From Inia geoffrensis (Eukaryota; Chordata; Mammalia; Artiodactyla; Iniidae): DNA of 64,000 nucleotides. This document shows positions 12,140 to 26,010 of the stretch, in pieces (positions within the stretch are counted from its first letter, which is position 1; each line of letters opens with the position of its first letter). The notes beneath the pieces are model-generated. The model worked only from the letters and a program-made list of their open reading frames with translations, was not told the DNA's origin and made no database searches. The stretch is taken from contig JAZAQT010000029.1 in the NCBI GenBank assembly GCA_036417435.1, positions 558,001 through 622,000 on the forward strand, read 5' to 3'. The position numbers were made by a program, and so were the translations under genes.

Positions 12140-13873
12140 TGGTAAATCCAAGATTCCTCACAAGCCCTGAAGGACTTATTTAAGAATTTCTCTCTATTTG
12201 ACAGCCCTTGTGTTTTCTTTTTCAAATTTATTTTTATAAGGGGATTTAGCTTATTGACACTGCTGTGTGTATCCTGCTGTACACAAATGATTTTCTTATG
12301 GAGACCTATAAATGTATGGGTTTTAATATTCTTCATAGTCAGGTATATTCCTAGGTTTTGAATACGGGGTGTTGAGTCCATTTGGTTGAGCAAGGAGTAG
12401 GTCTTGTCTAATATATATTTGGCTTATGGAATGGTATCTGTCCTAATGGCAACCTCTGGTTTTATGCAGCCTCCCCACTCTCCTTTCCCCTTAAGCAAGC
12501 CTAAGTTTCTTTTGTAAATGTGAGAATCTGTTGTGTTTTGTAATGCAGTTCACACGAAGCCGTGTTTACATTCCCGGTATTAGTGATATCTTATGATGTT
12601 TCTTTTTCTGTGCGACTTATTTCACTTAGAATCATCATAACTAAATCCTCTCATTATGCTGCTACTGGTCTGTTGCCATTGATTTCATTGTTGAGTGATA
12701 TTCCATTGTAGGGATGTACCACAACTTCTATATGCATTTTTCTCTTTCTGGGCTATTAAAGTTGTACCATAGTCAAGGATCCCGTACACAGAGCAGCCCC
12801 AAACTTTGGTGTGGCTGTGTCTTTTTCATTGAAATTTTCCGAATCTATAGCACCATAAGTGGAAGTGCCCTAGGATCTCTAGGTTGGTTTTTTCTTTGTT
12901 CCAGGAAACACCATCCACTTCTCCAGAGTGGCTGTTGGCAATTTACATCCCGCCCATCAGCATAACAAGGCTCCCGGTTCTCCATGGCCTGTCCTGCCTC
13001 TCTGGATTTTACACTTTTTTCGGACGGCCCTTTGGATCGGTGGGAAGTGAGACTTACTTGTAGTGCAGATTTCCATTGCAGGCTTGCTTGGTTGGCCAAA
13101 AAGGGCGTATGCTTTTTTTCCTGAATATATTCAGGAAAAAACGCATGCGCCCTTTTTGGCCAAGTGCATCACTGTCGAACTGCTGCCTCTTTTCCTACTC
13201 TTTCAGAGCAATTCTTATCTACCCCCTGATATCTGTTTTCTGCAATTCTGCGTCGCATTCAAGTCCTCTTCACAGCCTTCCTTCAATAAATTTTTGGATG
13301 ATAGGGGTCATTTGGAACTCTGCAGGATTATGAGTTACAGTGCCAAAAATCTCCTTTTCTCAACTCGCTTTCTTGTGAGCTGACCGCAAACCCGAAGAAT
13401 TGCTTCAGGACCTAATCTCGATCCGGCATGACACGCTGAGCCTTTGGTGAATTCTTCTTCCTGTAGGGAAATCAGAGTTCAATGTGCCCGTCCAAACACA
13501 TCGAGTTAGCCGCTCATTCGTTCTCCTTATTCCTGTTCATCTTCCACAGAAATTGCAAACTGTGCCAAACAAGAGGTCAAAGGCACTGACTCTCCAAGTG
13601 GGTAGAATGTTAATATCGCATCTGGAACGGCGAACTCGAGTACCAGGCGGTGAAAATGGCGATGAGTTTTAAAATTTTGCCTGATCACTTCGTGGACCAT
13701 ATTCTGGGTTTTCCATGCATATTTTAGCTGAAGGATAAATCCCTGAAACGTGGAGATTTGGGACCCGTGCAATGGGAACCATGCACCATTGCCTCAAAGG
13801 GTCTGCATTCCCTCACCAATAGTATCAGCCCCAAGTGTCCAGCCTTATCTCTCCCCAGCTGTGGATGTAGAGG
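12140..13873. repeat. Unit U8 (block A, position 4)
   Basis: Near copy of U6. L1 part 12212-13087; palindrome 13092-13163 with tatgcttttttt. The variants acacgaagccg and ggatctctagg recur in U14. The base change in tgcagatttcc (near 13065) is private. Confidence 0.97.
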
Positions 13874-15607
13874 TGGTAAATCCAAGATTCCTCACAAGCC
13901 CTGAAGTTCTTATTTAAGAATTTCTCTCTATTTGACAGCCCTTGTGTTTTCTTTTTCAAATTTATTTTTATAAGGGGATTTAGCTTATTGACACTGCTGT
14001 GTGTATCCTGCTGTACACAAATGATTTTCTTATGGAGACCTATAAATGTATGGGTTTTAATATTCTTCATAGTCAGGTATATTCCTAGGTTTTGAATACG
14101 GGGTGTTGAGTCCATTTGGTTGAGCAAGGAGTAGGTCTTGTCTAATATATATTTGGCTTATGGAATGGTATCTGTCCTAATGGCAACCTCTGGTTTTATG
14201 CAGCCTCCCCACTCTCCTTTCCCCTTAAGCAAGCCTAAGTTTCTTTTGTAAATGTGAGAATCTGTTGTGTTTTGTAATGCAGTTCACACGTAGCCGTGTT
14301 TACCTTCCCGGTATTAGTGATATCTTATGATGTTTCTTTTTCTGTGCGACTTATTTCACTTAGAATCATCATAACTAATTCCTCTCATTATGCTGCTACT
14401 GGTCTGTTGCCATTGATTTCATTGTTGAGTGATATTCCATTGTAGGGATGTACCACAACTTCTATATGCATTTTTCTCTTTCTGGGCTATTAAAGTTGTA
14501 CCATAGTCAAGGATCCCGTACACAGAGCAGCCCCAAACTTTGGTGTGGCTGTGCCTTTTTCATTGAAATTTTCCGAATCTATAGCACCATAAGTGGAAGT
14601 GCCCTAGGCTCTCTAGCTTGGTTTATTCTTTGTTCCAGGAAACACCATCCACTTCTCCAGAGTGGCTGTTGGCAATTTACATCCCGCCCATCAGCATAAC
14701 AAGGCTGCCGGTTCTCCATGGCCTGTCCTGCCTCTCTGGATTTTACACTTTTTTCGGACGGCCCTTTGGATCGGTGGGAAGTGAGACTTCCTTGTAGTGC
14801 GGATTTCCATTGCAGGCTTGCTTGGTTGGCCAAAAAGGGCGTATGCGTTTTTTCCTGAATATATTCAGGAAAAAACGCATACGCCCTTTTTGGCCAAGTG
14901 TATCACTGTCGAACTGCTGCCTCTTTTCCTACTCTTTCAGAGCAATTCTTATCTACCCCCTGATATCTGTTTTCTGCAATTCTGCGTCGCGTTCAAGTCC
15001 TCTTCACAGCCTTCCTTCAATAAATTTTTGGATGATAGGGGTCATTTGGAACTCTGCAGGATTGTGAGTTACAGTGCCAAAAATCTCCTTTTCTCAACTC
15101 GCTTTCTTGTGAGCTGACCGCAAACCCGAAGAATTGCTTCAGGCCCTAATCTCGTTCCGGCATGGCACGCTGAGCCTTTGGTGAATTCTTCTTCCTGTAG
15201 GGAAATCAGAGTTCAATGTGCCCGTCCAAACACATCGAGTAAGCCGCTCATTCGTTCTCCTTATTCCTGTTCATCTTCCACAGAAATTGCAAACTGTGCC
15301 AAACAAGAGGTCAAAGGCACTGACTCTCCAAGTGGGGAGAATGTTAATATCGCATCTGGAACGGCGAACTCGAGTACCAGGCGGTGAAAATGGCGATGAG
15401 TTTTAAAATTTTGCCTGATCACTTCGTGGACCATATTCTGGGTTTTCCATGCATATTTTAGCTGAAGGATAAATCCCTGAAACATGGAGATTTGGGACCC
15501 GTGCAATGGGAACCATGCACCATTGCCTCAAAGGGTCTGCATTCCCTCACCAATAGTATCAGCCCCAAGTGTGCAGCCTTATCTCTCCCCAGCTGTGGAT
15601 GTAGAGG
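13874..15607. repeat. Unit U9 (block A, position 5)
   Basis: Near copy of U7. L1 part 13946-14821; palindrome 14826-14897 is perfect. A at 14625 (gtttattctt) recurs in U15. T at 14379 is private. Confidence 0.97.
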
Positions 15608-17341
15608 TGGTAAATCCAAGATTCCTCACAAGCCCTGAAGGACTTATTTAAGAATTTCTCTCTATTTGACAGCCCTTGTGTTTTCTTTTTCAAATTTATT
15701 TTTATAAGGGGATTTAGCTTATTGACACTGCTGTGTGTATCCTGCTGTACACAAATGATTTTCTTATGGAGACCTATAAATGTATGGGTTTTAATATTCT
15801 TCATAGTCAGGTATATTCCTAGGTTTTGAATACGGGGTGTTGAGTCCATTTGGTTGAGCAAGGAGTAGGTCTTGTCTAATATATATTTGGCTTATGGAAT
15901 GGTATCTGTCCTAATGGCAACCTCTGGTTTTATGCAGCCTCCCCACTCTCCTTTCCCCTTAAGCAAGCCTAAGTTTCTTTTGTAAATGTGAGAATCTGTT
16001 GTGTTTTGTAATGCAGTTCACACGAAGCCGTGTTTACATTCCCGGTATTAGTGATATCTTATGATGTTTCTTTTTCTGTGCGACTTATTTCACTTAGAAT
16101 CATCATAACTAAATCCTCTCATTATGCTGCTACTGGTCTGTTGCCATTGATTTCATTGTTGAGTGATATTCCATTGTAGGGATGTACCACAACTTCTATA
16201 TGCATTTTTCTCTTTCTGGGCTATTAAAATTGTACCATAGTCAAGGATCCCGTACACAGAGCAGCCCCAAACTTTGGTGTGGCTGTGTCTTTTTCATTGA
16301 AATTTTCCGAATCTATAGCACCATAAGTGGAAGTGCCCTAGGCTCTCTAGCTTGGTTTTTTCTTTGTTCCAGGAAACACCATCCACTTCTCCAGAGTGGC
16401 TGTTGGCAATTTACATCCCGCGCATCAGCATAACAAGGCTGCCGGTTCTCCATGGCCTGTCCTGCCTCTCTGGATTTTACACTTTTTTCGGACGGCCCTT
16501 TGGATCGGTGGGAAGTGAGACTTCCTTGTAGTGCGGATTTCCATTGCAGGCTTGCTTGGTTGGCCAAAAAGGGCGTATGCTTTTTTTCCTGAATATATTC
16601 AGGAAAAAACGCATGCGCCCTTTTTGGCCAAGTGCATCACTGTCGAACTGCTGCCTCTTTTCCTACTCTTTCAGAGCAATTCTTATCTACCCCCTGATAT
16701 CTGTTTTCTGCAATTCTGCGTCGCGTTCAAGTCCTCTTCACAGCCTTCCTTCAATAAATTTTTGGATGATAGGGGTCATTTGGAACTCTGCAGGATTGTG
16801 AGTTACAGTGCCAAAAATCTCCTTTTCTCAACTCGCTTTCTTGTGAGCTGACCGCAAACCCGAAGAATTGCTTCACGCCCTAATCTGGTTCCGGCATGAC
16901 ACGCTGAGCCTTTGGTGAATTCTTCTTCCTGTAGGGAAATCAGAGTTCAATGTGCCCGTCCAAACACATCGAGTTAGCCGCTCATTCGTTCTCCTTATTC
17001 CTGTTCATCTTCCACAGAAATTGCAAACTGTGCCAAAAAAGAGGTCAAAGGCACTGACTCTCCAAGTGGGTAGAATGTTAATATCGCATCTGGAACAGCG
17101 AACTCGAGTACCAGGCGGTGAAAATGGCGATGAGTTTTAAAATTTTGCCTGATCACTTCGTGGACCATATTCTGGGTTTTCCATGCATATTTTAGCTGAA
17201 GGATAAATCCCTGAAACATGGAGATTTGGGACCCGTGCAATGGGAACCATGCACCATTGCCTCAAAGGGTCTGCATTCCCTCACCAATAGTATCAGCCCC
17301 AAGTGTCCAGCCTTATCTCTCCCCAGCTGTGGATGTAGAGG
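15608..17341. repeat. Unit U10 (block A, position 6)
   Basis: L1 part 15680-16555; palindrome 16560-16631 with tatgcttttttt. G at 16422 (cccgcgcatc) recurs in U16. C at 16876 and G at 16887 are private, as are changes giving ccaaaaaagagg and aacagcgaac. Confidence 0.97.
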
Positions 17342-19075
17342 TGGTTAATCCAAGATTCCTCACAAGCCCTGAAGGACTTATTTAAGAATTTCTCTCTATT
17401 TGACAGCCCTTGTGTTTTCTTTTTCAAATTTATTTTTATAAGGGGATTTAGCTTATTGACACTGCTGTGTGTATCCTGCTGTACACAAATGATTTTCTTA
17501 TGGAGACCTATAAATGTATGGGTTTTAATATTCTTCATAGTCAGGTATATTCCTAGGTTTTGAATACGGGGTGTTGAGTCCATTTGGTTGAGCAAGGAGT
17601 AGGTCTTGTCTAATATATATTTGGCTTATGGAATGGTATCTGTCCTAATGGCAACCTCTGGTTTTATGCAGCCTCCCCACTCTCCTTTCCCCTTAAGCAA
17701 GCCTAAGTTTCTTTTGTAAATGTGAGACTCTGTTGTGTTTTGTAATGCAGTTCACACGTAGCCGTGTTTACATTCCCGGTATTAGTGATATCTTATGATG
17801 TTTCTTTTTCTGTGCGACTTATTTCACTTAGAATCATCATAACTAAATCCTCTCATTATGCTGCTACTGGTCTGTTGCCATTGATTTCATTGTTGAGTGA
17901 TATTCCATTGTAGGGATGTACCACAACTTCTATATGCATTTTTCTCTTTCTGGGCTATTAAAATTGTACCATAGTCAAGGATCCCGTACACAGAGCAGCC
18001 CCAAACTTTGGTGTGGCTGTGTCTTTTTCATTGAAATTTTCCGAATCTACAGCACCATAAGTGGAAGTGCCCTAGGCTCTCTAGCTTGGTTTTTTCTTTG
18101 TTCCAGGAAACACCATCCACTTCTCCAGAGTGGCTGTTGGCAATTTACATCCCGCCCATCAGCATAACAAGGCTGCTGGTTCTCCATGGCCTGTCCTGCC
18201 TCTCTGGATTTTACACTTTTTTCGGACGGCCCTTTGGATCGGTGGGAAGTGAGACTTCCTTGTAGTGCGGATTTCCATTGCAGGCTTGCTTGGTTGGCCA
18301 AAAAGGGCGTATGCTTTTTTTCCTGAATATATTCAGGAAAAAACGCATGCGCCCTTTTTGGCCAAGTGCATCACTGTCGAACTGCTGCCTCTTTTCCTAC
18401 TCTTTCAGAGCAATTCTTATCTACCCCCTGATATCTGTTTTCTGCAATTCTGCGTCGCGTTCAAGTCCTCTTCACAGCCTTCCTTCAATAAATTTTTGGA
18501 TGATAGGGGTCATTTGGATCTCTGCAGGATTGTGAGTTACAGTGCCAAAAATCTCCTTTTCTCAACTCGCTTTCTTGTGAGCTGACCGCAAACCCGAAGA
18601 ATTGCTTCAGGCCCTAATCTCATTCCGGCATGACACGCTGAGCCTTTGGTGAATTCTTCTTCCTGTAGGGAAATCAGAGTTCAATGTGCCCGTCCAAACA
18701 CATCGAGTTAGCCGCTCATTCGTTCTCCTTATTCCTGTTCATCTTCCACAGAAATTGCAAACTGTGCCAAACAAGAGGTCAAAGGCACTGACTCTCCAAG
18801 TGGGGAGAATGTTAATATCGCATCTGGAACGGCGAACTCGAGTACCAGGCGGTGAAAATGGCGATGAGTTTTAAAATTTTGCCTGATCACTTCGTGGACC
18901 ATATTCTGGGTTTTCCATGCATATTTTAGCTGAAGGATAAATCCCTGAAACTTGGAGATTTGGGACCCGTGCAATGGGAACCATGCACCATTGCCTCAAA
19001 GGGTCTGCATTCCCTCACCAATAGTATCAGCCCCAAGTGTCCAGCCTTATCTCTCCCCAGCTGTGGATGTAGAGG
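17342..19075. repeat. Unit U11 (block A repeat, position 1)
   Basis: Counterpart of U5. L1 part 17414-18289; palindrome 18294-18365 with tatgcttttttt, unlike U5. It differs from U5 also at gaatctacagc and ctgctggtt, so this pair is older or was partly converted. Confidence 0.97.
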
Positions 19076-20808
19076 TGGTAAATCCAAGATTCCTCACAAG
19101 CCCTGAAGGACTTATTTAAGAATTTCTCTCTATTTGACAGCCCTTGTGTTTTCTTTTTCAAATTTATTTTTATAAGGGGATTTAGCTTATTGACACTGCT
19201 GTGTGTATCCTGCTGTACACAAATGATTTTCTTATGGAGACCTATAAATGTATGGGTTTTAATATTCTTCATAGTCAGGTATATTCCTAGGTTTTGAATA
19301 CGGGGTGTTGAGTCCATTTGGTTGAGCAAGGAGTAGGTCTTGTCTAATATATATTTGGCTTATGGAATGGTATCTGTCCTAATGGCAACCTCTGGTTTTA
19401 TGCAGCCTCCCCACTCTCCTTTCCCCTTAAGCAAGCCTAAGTTTCTTTTGTAAATGTGAGAATCTGTTGTGTTTTGTAATGCAGTTCACACGTAGCCGTG
19501 TTTACCTTCCCGGTATTAGTGATATCTTATGATGTTTCTTTTTCTGTGCGACTTATTTCACTTAGAATCATCATAACTAAATCCTCTCATTATGCTGCTA
19601 CTGGTCTGTTGCCATTGATTTCATTGTTGAGTGATATTCCATTGTAGGGATGTACCACAACTTCTATATGCATTTTTCTCTTTCAGGGCTATTAAAGTTG
19701 TACCATAGTCAAGGATCCCGTACACAGAGCAGCCCCAAACTTTGGTGTGGCTGTGTCTTTTTCATTGAAATTTTCCGAATCTATAGCACCATAAGTGGAA
19801 GTGCCCTAGGCTCTCTAGGTTGGTTTTTTCTTTGTTCCAGGAAACACCATCCACTTCTCCAGAGTGGCTGTTGGCAATTTACATCCCGCCCATCAGCATA
19901 ACAAGGCTCCCGGTTCTCCATGGCCTGTCCTGCCTCTCTGGATTTTACACTTTTTTCGGACGGCCCTTTGGATCGGTGGGAAGTGAGACTTACTTGTAGT
20001 GCGGATTTCCATTGCAGGCTTGCTTGGTTGGCCAAAAAGGGCGTATGCTTTTTTCCTGAATATATTCAGGAAAAAACGCATGCGCCCTTTTTGGCCAAGT
20101 GCATCACTGTCGAACTGCTGCCTCTTTTCCTACTCTTTCAGAGCAATTCTTATCTACCCCCTGATATCTGTTTTCTGCAATTCTGCGTCGCATTCAAGTC
20201 CTCTTCACAGCCTTCCTTCAATAAATTTTTGGATGATAGGGGTCATTTGGAACTCTGCAGGATTATGAGTTACAGTGCCAAAAATCTCCTTTTCTCAACT
20301 CGCTTTCTTGTGAGCTGACCGCAAACCCGAAGAATTGCTTCAGGCCCTAATCTCGATCCGGCATGACACGCTGAGCCTTTGGTGAATTCTTCTTCCTGTA
20401 GGGAAATCAGAGTTCAATGTGCCCGTCCAAACACATCGAGTTAGCCGCTCATTCGTTCTCCTTATTCCTGTTCATCTTCCACAGAAATTGCAAACTGTGC
20501 CAAACAAGAGGTCAAAGGCACTGACTCTCCAAGTGGGTAGAATGTTAATATCGCATCTGGAACGGCGAACTCGAGTACCAGGCGGTGAAAATGGCGATGA
20601 GTTTTAAAATTTTGCCTGATCACTTCGTGGACCATATTCTGGGTTTTCCATGCATATTTTAGCTGAAGGATAAATCCCTGAAACGTGGAGATTTGGGACC
20701 CGTGCAATGGGAATCATGCACCATTGCCTCAAAGGGTCTGCATTCCCTCACCTATAGTATCAGACCCAAGTGTCCAGCCTTATCTCTCCCCAGCTGTGGA
20801 TGTAGAGG
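19076..20808. repeat. Unit U12, 1,733 bp (block A repeat, position 2)
   Basis: Counterpart of U6. One T is missing from the T run of the palindrome's left arm (20028-20098, 71 bp), which fuses shadow reading frames into a 132-codon frame at 19920-20318. L1 part 19148-20023. It also has A at 19685 and private changes near its right end (20750-20765). Confidence 0.97.
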
Positions 20809-22542
20809 TGGTAAATCCAAGATTCCTCACAAGCCCTGAAGTTCTTATTTAAGAATTTCTCTCTATTTGACAGCCCTTGTGTTTTCTTTTTCAAATTTAT
20901 TTTTATAAGGGGATTTAGCTTATTGACACTGCTGTGTGTATCCTGCTGTACACAAATGATTTTCTTATGGAGACCTATAAATGTATGGGTTTTAATATTC
21001 TTCATAGTCAGGTATATTCCTAGGTTTTGAATACGGGGTGTTGAGTCCATTTGGTTGAGCAAGGAGTAGGTCTTGTCTAATATATATTTGGCTTATGGAA
21101 TGGTATCTGTCCTAATGGCAACCTCTGGTTTTATGCAGCCTCCCCACTCTCCTTTCCCCTTAAGCAAGCCTAAGTTTCTTTTGTAAATGTGAGAATCTGT
21201 TGTGTTTTGTAATGCAGTTCACACGTAGCCGTGTTTACCTTCCCGGTATTAGTGATATCTTATGATGTTTCTTTTTCTGTGCGACTTATTTCACTTAGAA
21301 TCATCATAACTAAATCCTCTCATTATGCTGCTACTGGTCTGTTGCCATTGATTTCAGTGTTGAGTGATATTCCATTGTAGGGATGTACCACAACTTCTAT
21401 ATGCATTTTTCTCTTTCTGGGCTATTAAAGTTGTACCATAGTCAAGGATCCCGTACACAGAGCAGCCCCAAACTTTGGTGTGGCTGTGCCTTTTTCATTG
21501 AAATTTTCCGAATCTATAGCACCATAAGTGGAAGTGCCCTAGGCTCTCTAGCTTGGTTTTTTCTTTGTTCCAGGAAACACCATCCACTTCTCCAGAGTGG
21601 CTGTTGGCAATTTACATCCCGCCCATCAGCATAACAAGGCTGCCGGTTCTCCATGGCCTGTCCTGCCTCTCTGGATTTTACACTTTTTTCGGACGGCCCT
21701 TTGGATCGGTGGGAAGTGAGACTTCCTTGTAGTGCGGATTTCCATTGCAGGCTTGCTTGGTTGGCCAAAAAGGGCGTATGCGTTTTTTCCTGAATATATT
21801 CAGGAAAAAACGCATACGCCCTTTTTGGCCAAGTGTATCACTGTCGAACTGCTGCCTCTTTTCCTACTCTTTCAGAGCAATTCTTATCTACCCCCTGATA
21901 TCTGTTTTCTGCAATTCTGTGTCGCGTTCAAGTCCTCTTCACAGCCTTCCTTCAATAAATTTTTGGATGATAGGGGTCATTTGGAACTCTGCAGGATTGT
22001 GAGTTACAGTGCCAAAAATCTCCTTTTCTCAACTCGCTTTCTTGTGAGCTGACCGCAAACCCGAAGAATTGCTTCAGGCCCTAATCTCGTTCCGGCATGG
22101 CACGCTGAGCCTTTGGTGAATTCTTCTTCCTGTAGGGAAATCAGAGTTCAATGTGCCCGTCCAAACACATCGAGTAAGCCGCTCATTCGTTCTCCTTATT
22201 CCTGTTCATCTTCCACAGAAATTGCAAACTGTGCCAAACAAGAGGTCAAAGGCACTGACTCTCCAAGTGGGGAGAATGTTAATATCGCATCTGGAACGGC
22301 GAACTCGAGTACCAGGCGGTGAAAATGGCGATGAGTTTTAAAATTTTGCCTGATCACTTCGTGGACCATATTCTGGGTTTTCCATGCATATTTTAGCTGA
22401 AGGATAAATCCCTGAAACATGGAGATTTGGGACCCGTGCAATGGGAACCATGCACCATTGCCTCAAAGGGTCTGCATTCCCTCACCAATAGTATCAGCCC
22501 CAAGTGTGCAGCCTTATCTCTCCCCAGCTGTGGATGTAGAGG
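20809..22542. repeat. Unit U13 (block A repeat, position 3)
   Basis: Counterpart of U7. L1 part 20881-21756; palindrome 21761-21832 is perfect. It differs from U7 by T at 21920, a CpG transition. Confidence 0.97.
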
Positions 22543-24276
22543 TGGTAAATCCAAGATTCCTCACAAGCCCTGAAGGACTTATTTAAGAATTTCTCTCTAT
22601 TTGACAGCCCTTGTGTTTTCTTTTTCAAATTTATTTTTATAAGGGGATTTAGCTTATTGACACTGCTGTGTGTATCCTGCTGTACACAAATGATTTTCTT
22701 ATGGAGACCTATAAATGTATGGGTTTTAATATTCTTCATAGTCAGGTATATTCCTAGGTTTTGAATACGGGGTGTTGAGTCCATTTGGTTGAGCAAGGAG
22801 TAGGTCTTGTCTAATATATATTTGGCTTATGGAATGGTATCTGTCCTAATGGCAACCTCTGGTTTTATGCAGCCTCCCCACTCTCCTTTCCCCTTAAGCA
22901 AGCCTAAGTTTCTTTTGTAAATGTGAGAATCTGTTGTGTTTTGTAATGCAGTTCACACGAAGCCGTGTTTACATTCCCGGTATTAGTGATATCTTATGAT
23001 GTTTCTTTTTCTGTGCGACTTATTTCACTTAGAATCATCATAACTAAATCCTCTCATTATGCTGCTACTGGTCTGTTGCCATTGATTTCATTGTTGAGTG
23101 ATATTCCATTGTAGGGATGTACCACAACTTCTATATGCATTTTTCTCTTTCTGGGCTATTAAAGTTGTACCATAGTCAAGGATCCCGTACACAGAGCAGC
23201 CCCAAACTTTGGTGTGGCTGTGTCTTTTTCATTGAAATTTTCCGAATCTATAGCACCATAAGTGGAAGTGCCCTAGGATCTCTAGGTTGGTTTTTTCTTT
23301 GTTCCAGGAAACACCATCCACTTCTCCAGAGTGGCTGTTGGCAATTTACATCCCGCCCATCAGCATAACAAGGCTCCTGGTTCTCCATGGCCTGTCCTGC
23401 CTCTCTGGATTTTACACTTTTTTCGGACGGCCCTTTGGATCGGTGGGAAGTGAGACTTACTTGTAGTGCGGATTTCCATTGCAGGCTTGCTTGGTTGGCC
23501 AAAAAGGGCGTATGCTTTTTTTCCTGAATATATTCAGGAAAAAACGCATGCGCCCTTTTTGGCCAAGTGCATCACTGTCGAACTGCTGCCTCTTTTCCTA
23601 CTCTTTCAGAGCAATTCTTATCTACCCCCTGATATCTGTTTTCTGCAATTCTGCGTCGCATTCAAGTCCTCTTCACAGCCTTCCTTCAATAAATTTTTGG
23701 ATGATAGGGGTCATTTGGAACTCTGCAGGATTATGAGTTACAGTGCCAAAAATCTCCTTTTCTCAACTCGCTTTCTTGTGAGCTGACCGCAAACCCGAAG
23801 AATTGCTTCAGGACCTAATCTCGATCCGGCATGACACGCTGAGCCTTTGGTGAATTCTTCTTCCTGTAGGGAAATCAGAGTTCAATGTGCCCGTCCAAAC
23901 ACATCGAGTTAGCCGCTCATTCGTTCTCCTTATTCCTGTTCATCTTCCACAGAAATTGCAAACTGTGCCAAACAAGAGGTCAAAGGCACTGACTCTCCAA
24001 GTGGGTAGAATGTTAATATCGCATCTGGAACGGCGAACTCGAGTACCAGGCGGTGAAAATGGCGATGAGTTTTAAAATTTTGCCTGATCACTTCGTGGAC
24101 CATATTCTGGGTTTTCCATGCATATTTTAGCTGAAGGATAAATCCCTGAAACGTGGAGATTTGGGACCCGTGCAATGGGAACCATGCACCATTGCCTCAA
24201 AGGGTCTGCATTCCCTCACCAATAGTATCAGCCCCAAGTGTCCAGCCTTATCTCTCCCCAGCTGTGGATGTAGAGG
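22543..24276. repeat. Unit U14 (block A repeat, position 4)
   Basis: Counterpart of U8. L1 part 22615-23490; palindrome 23495-23566 with tatgcttttttt. It differs from U8 by T at 23378 and by keeping tgcggatttcc. Confidence 0.97.
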
Positions 24277-26010
24277 TGGTAAATCCAAGATTCCTCACAA
24301 GCCCTGAAGTTCTTATTTAAGAATTTCTCTCTATTTGACAGCCCTTGTGTTTTCTTTTTCAAATTTATTTTTATAAGGGGATTTAGCTTATTGACACTGC
24401 TGTGTGTATCCTGCTGTACACAAATGATTTTCTTATGGAGACCTATAAATGTATGGGTTTTAATATTCTTCATAGTCAGGTATATTCCTAGGTTTTGAAT
24501 ACGGGGTGTTGAGTCCATTTGGTTGAGCAAGGAGTAGGTCTTGTCTAATATATATTTGGCTTATGGAATGGTATCTGTCCTAATGGCAACCTCTGGTTTT
24601 ATGCAGCCTCCCCACTCTCCTTTCCCCTTAAGCAAGCCTAAGTTTCTTTTGTAAATGTGAGAATCTGTTGTGTTTTGTAATGCAGTTCACACGTAGCCGT
24701 GTTTACCTTCCCGGTATTAGTGATATCTTATGATGTTTCTTTTTCTGTGCGACTTATTTCACTTAGAATCATCATAACTAAATCCTCTCATTATGCTGCT
24801 ACTGGTCTGTTGCCATTGATTTCATTGTTGAGTGATATTCCATTGTAGGGATGTACCACAACTTCTATATGCATTTTTCTCTTTCTGGGCTATTAAAGTT
24901 GTACCATAGTCAAGGATCCCGTACACAGAGCAGCCCCAAACTTTGGTGTGGCTGTGCCTTTTTCATTGAAATTTTCCGAATCTATAGCACCATAAGTGGA
25001 AGTGCCCTAGGCTCTCTAGCTTGGTTTATTCTTTGTTCCAGGAAACACCATCCACTTCTCCAGAGTGGCTGTTGGCAATTTACATCCCGCCCATCAGCAT
25101 AACAAGGCTGCCGGTTCTCCATGGCCTGTCCTGCCTCTCTGGATTTTACACTTTTTTCGGACGGCCCTTTGGATCGGTGGGAAGTGAGACTTCCTTGTAG
25201 TGCGGATTTCCATTGCAGGCTTGCTTGGTTGGCCAAAAAGGGCGTATGCGTTTTTTCCTGAATATATTCAGGAAAAAACGCATACGCCCTTTTTGGCCAA
25301 GTGTATCACTGTCGAACTGCTGCCTCTTTTCCTACTCTTTCAGAGCAATTCTTATCTACCCCCTGATATCTGTTTTCTGCAATTCTGCGTCGCGTTCAAG
25401 TCCTCTTCACAGCCTTCCTTCAATAAATTTTTGGATGATAGGGGTCATTTGGAACTCTGCAGGATTGTGAGTTACAGTGCCAAAAATCTCCTTTTCTCAA
25501 CTCGCTTTCTTGTGAGCTGACCGCAAACCCGAAGAATTGCTTCAGGCCCTAATCTCGTTCCGGCATGGCACGCTGAGCCTTTGGTGAATTCTTCTTCCTG
25601 TAGGGAAATCAGAGTTCAATGTGCCCGTCCAAACACATCGAGTAAGCCGCTCATTCGTTCTCCTTATTCCTGTTCATCTTCCACAGAAATTGCAAACTGT
25701 GCCAAACAAGAGGTCAAAGGCACTGACTCTCCAAGTGGGGAGAATGTTAATATCGCATCTGGAACGGCGAACTCGAGTACCAGGCGGTGAAAATGGCGAT
25801 GAGTTTTAAAATTTTGCCTGATCACTTCGTGGACCATATTCTGGGTTTTCCATGCATATTTTAGCTGAAGGATAAATCCCTGAAACATGGAGATTTGGGA
25901 CCCGTGCAATGGGAACCATGCACCATTGCCTCAAAGGGTCTGCATTCCCTCACCAATAGTATCAGCCCCAAGTGTGCAGCCTTATCTCTCCCCAGCTGTG
26001 GATGTAGAGG
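24277..26010. repeat. Unit U15 (block A repeat, position 5)
   Basis: Counterpart of U9, including the shared gtttattctt. L1 part 24349-25224; palindrome 25229-25300 is perfect. It lacks U9's private T. Confidence 0.97.

Larger units (their letters stand above)
8672..15607. repeat. Nested dimer duplication U6-U7 and U8-U9
   Basis: Inside block A, U8 resembles U6 and U9 resembles U7. Examples are ggctcccgg with gacttacttg in U6 and U8, and gaagttctta with a perfect palindrome in U7 and U9. The offset is 3,468 bp. The same nesting appears in U12-U15. Confidence 0.88.
6938..17341. repeat. Higher-order block A, six units (U5-U10)
   Basis: The rare variants of U5, U6, U7, U8, U9 and U10 reappear in the same order in U11 to U16, at an offset of 10,404 bp (10,403 after the one-base loss in U12). 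The block has the pattern a-b-c-b'-c'-d. Confidence 0.88.

Noticed and set aside
19920..20318. 132-codon frame in U12 as a novel longer protein
   Set aside because: It arises only because one T is missing in the palindrome's T run, which joins two shadow frames.
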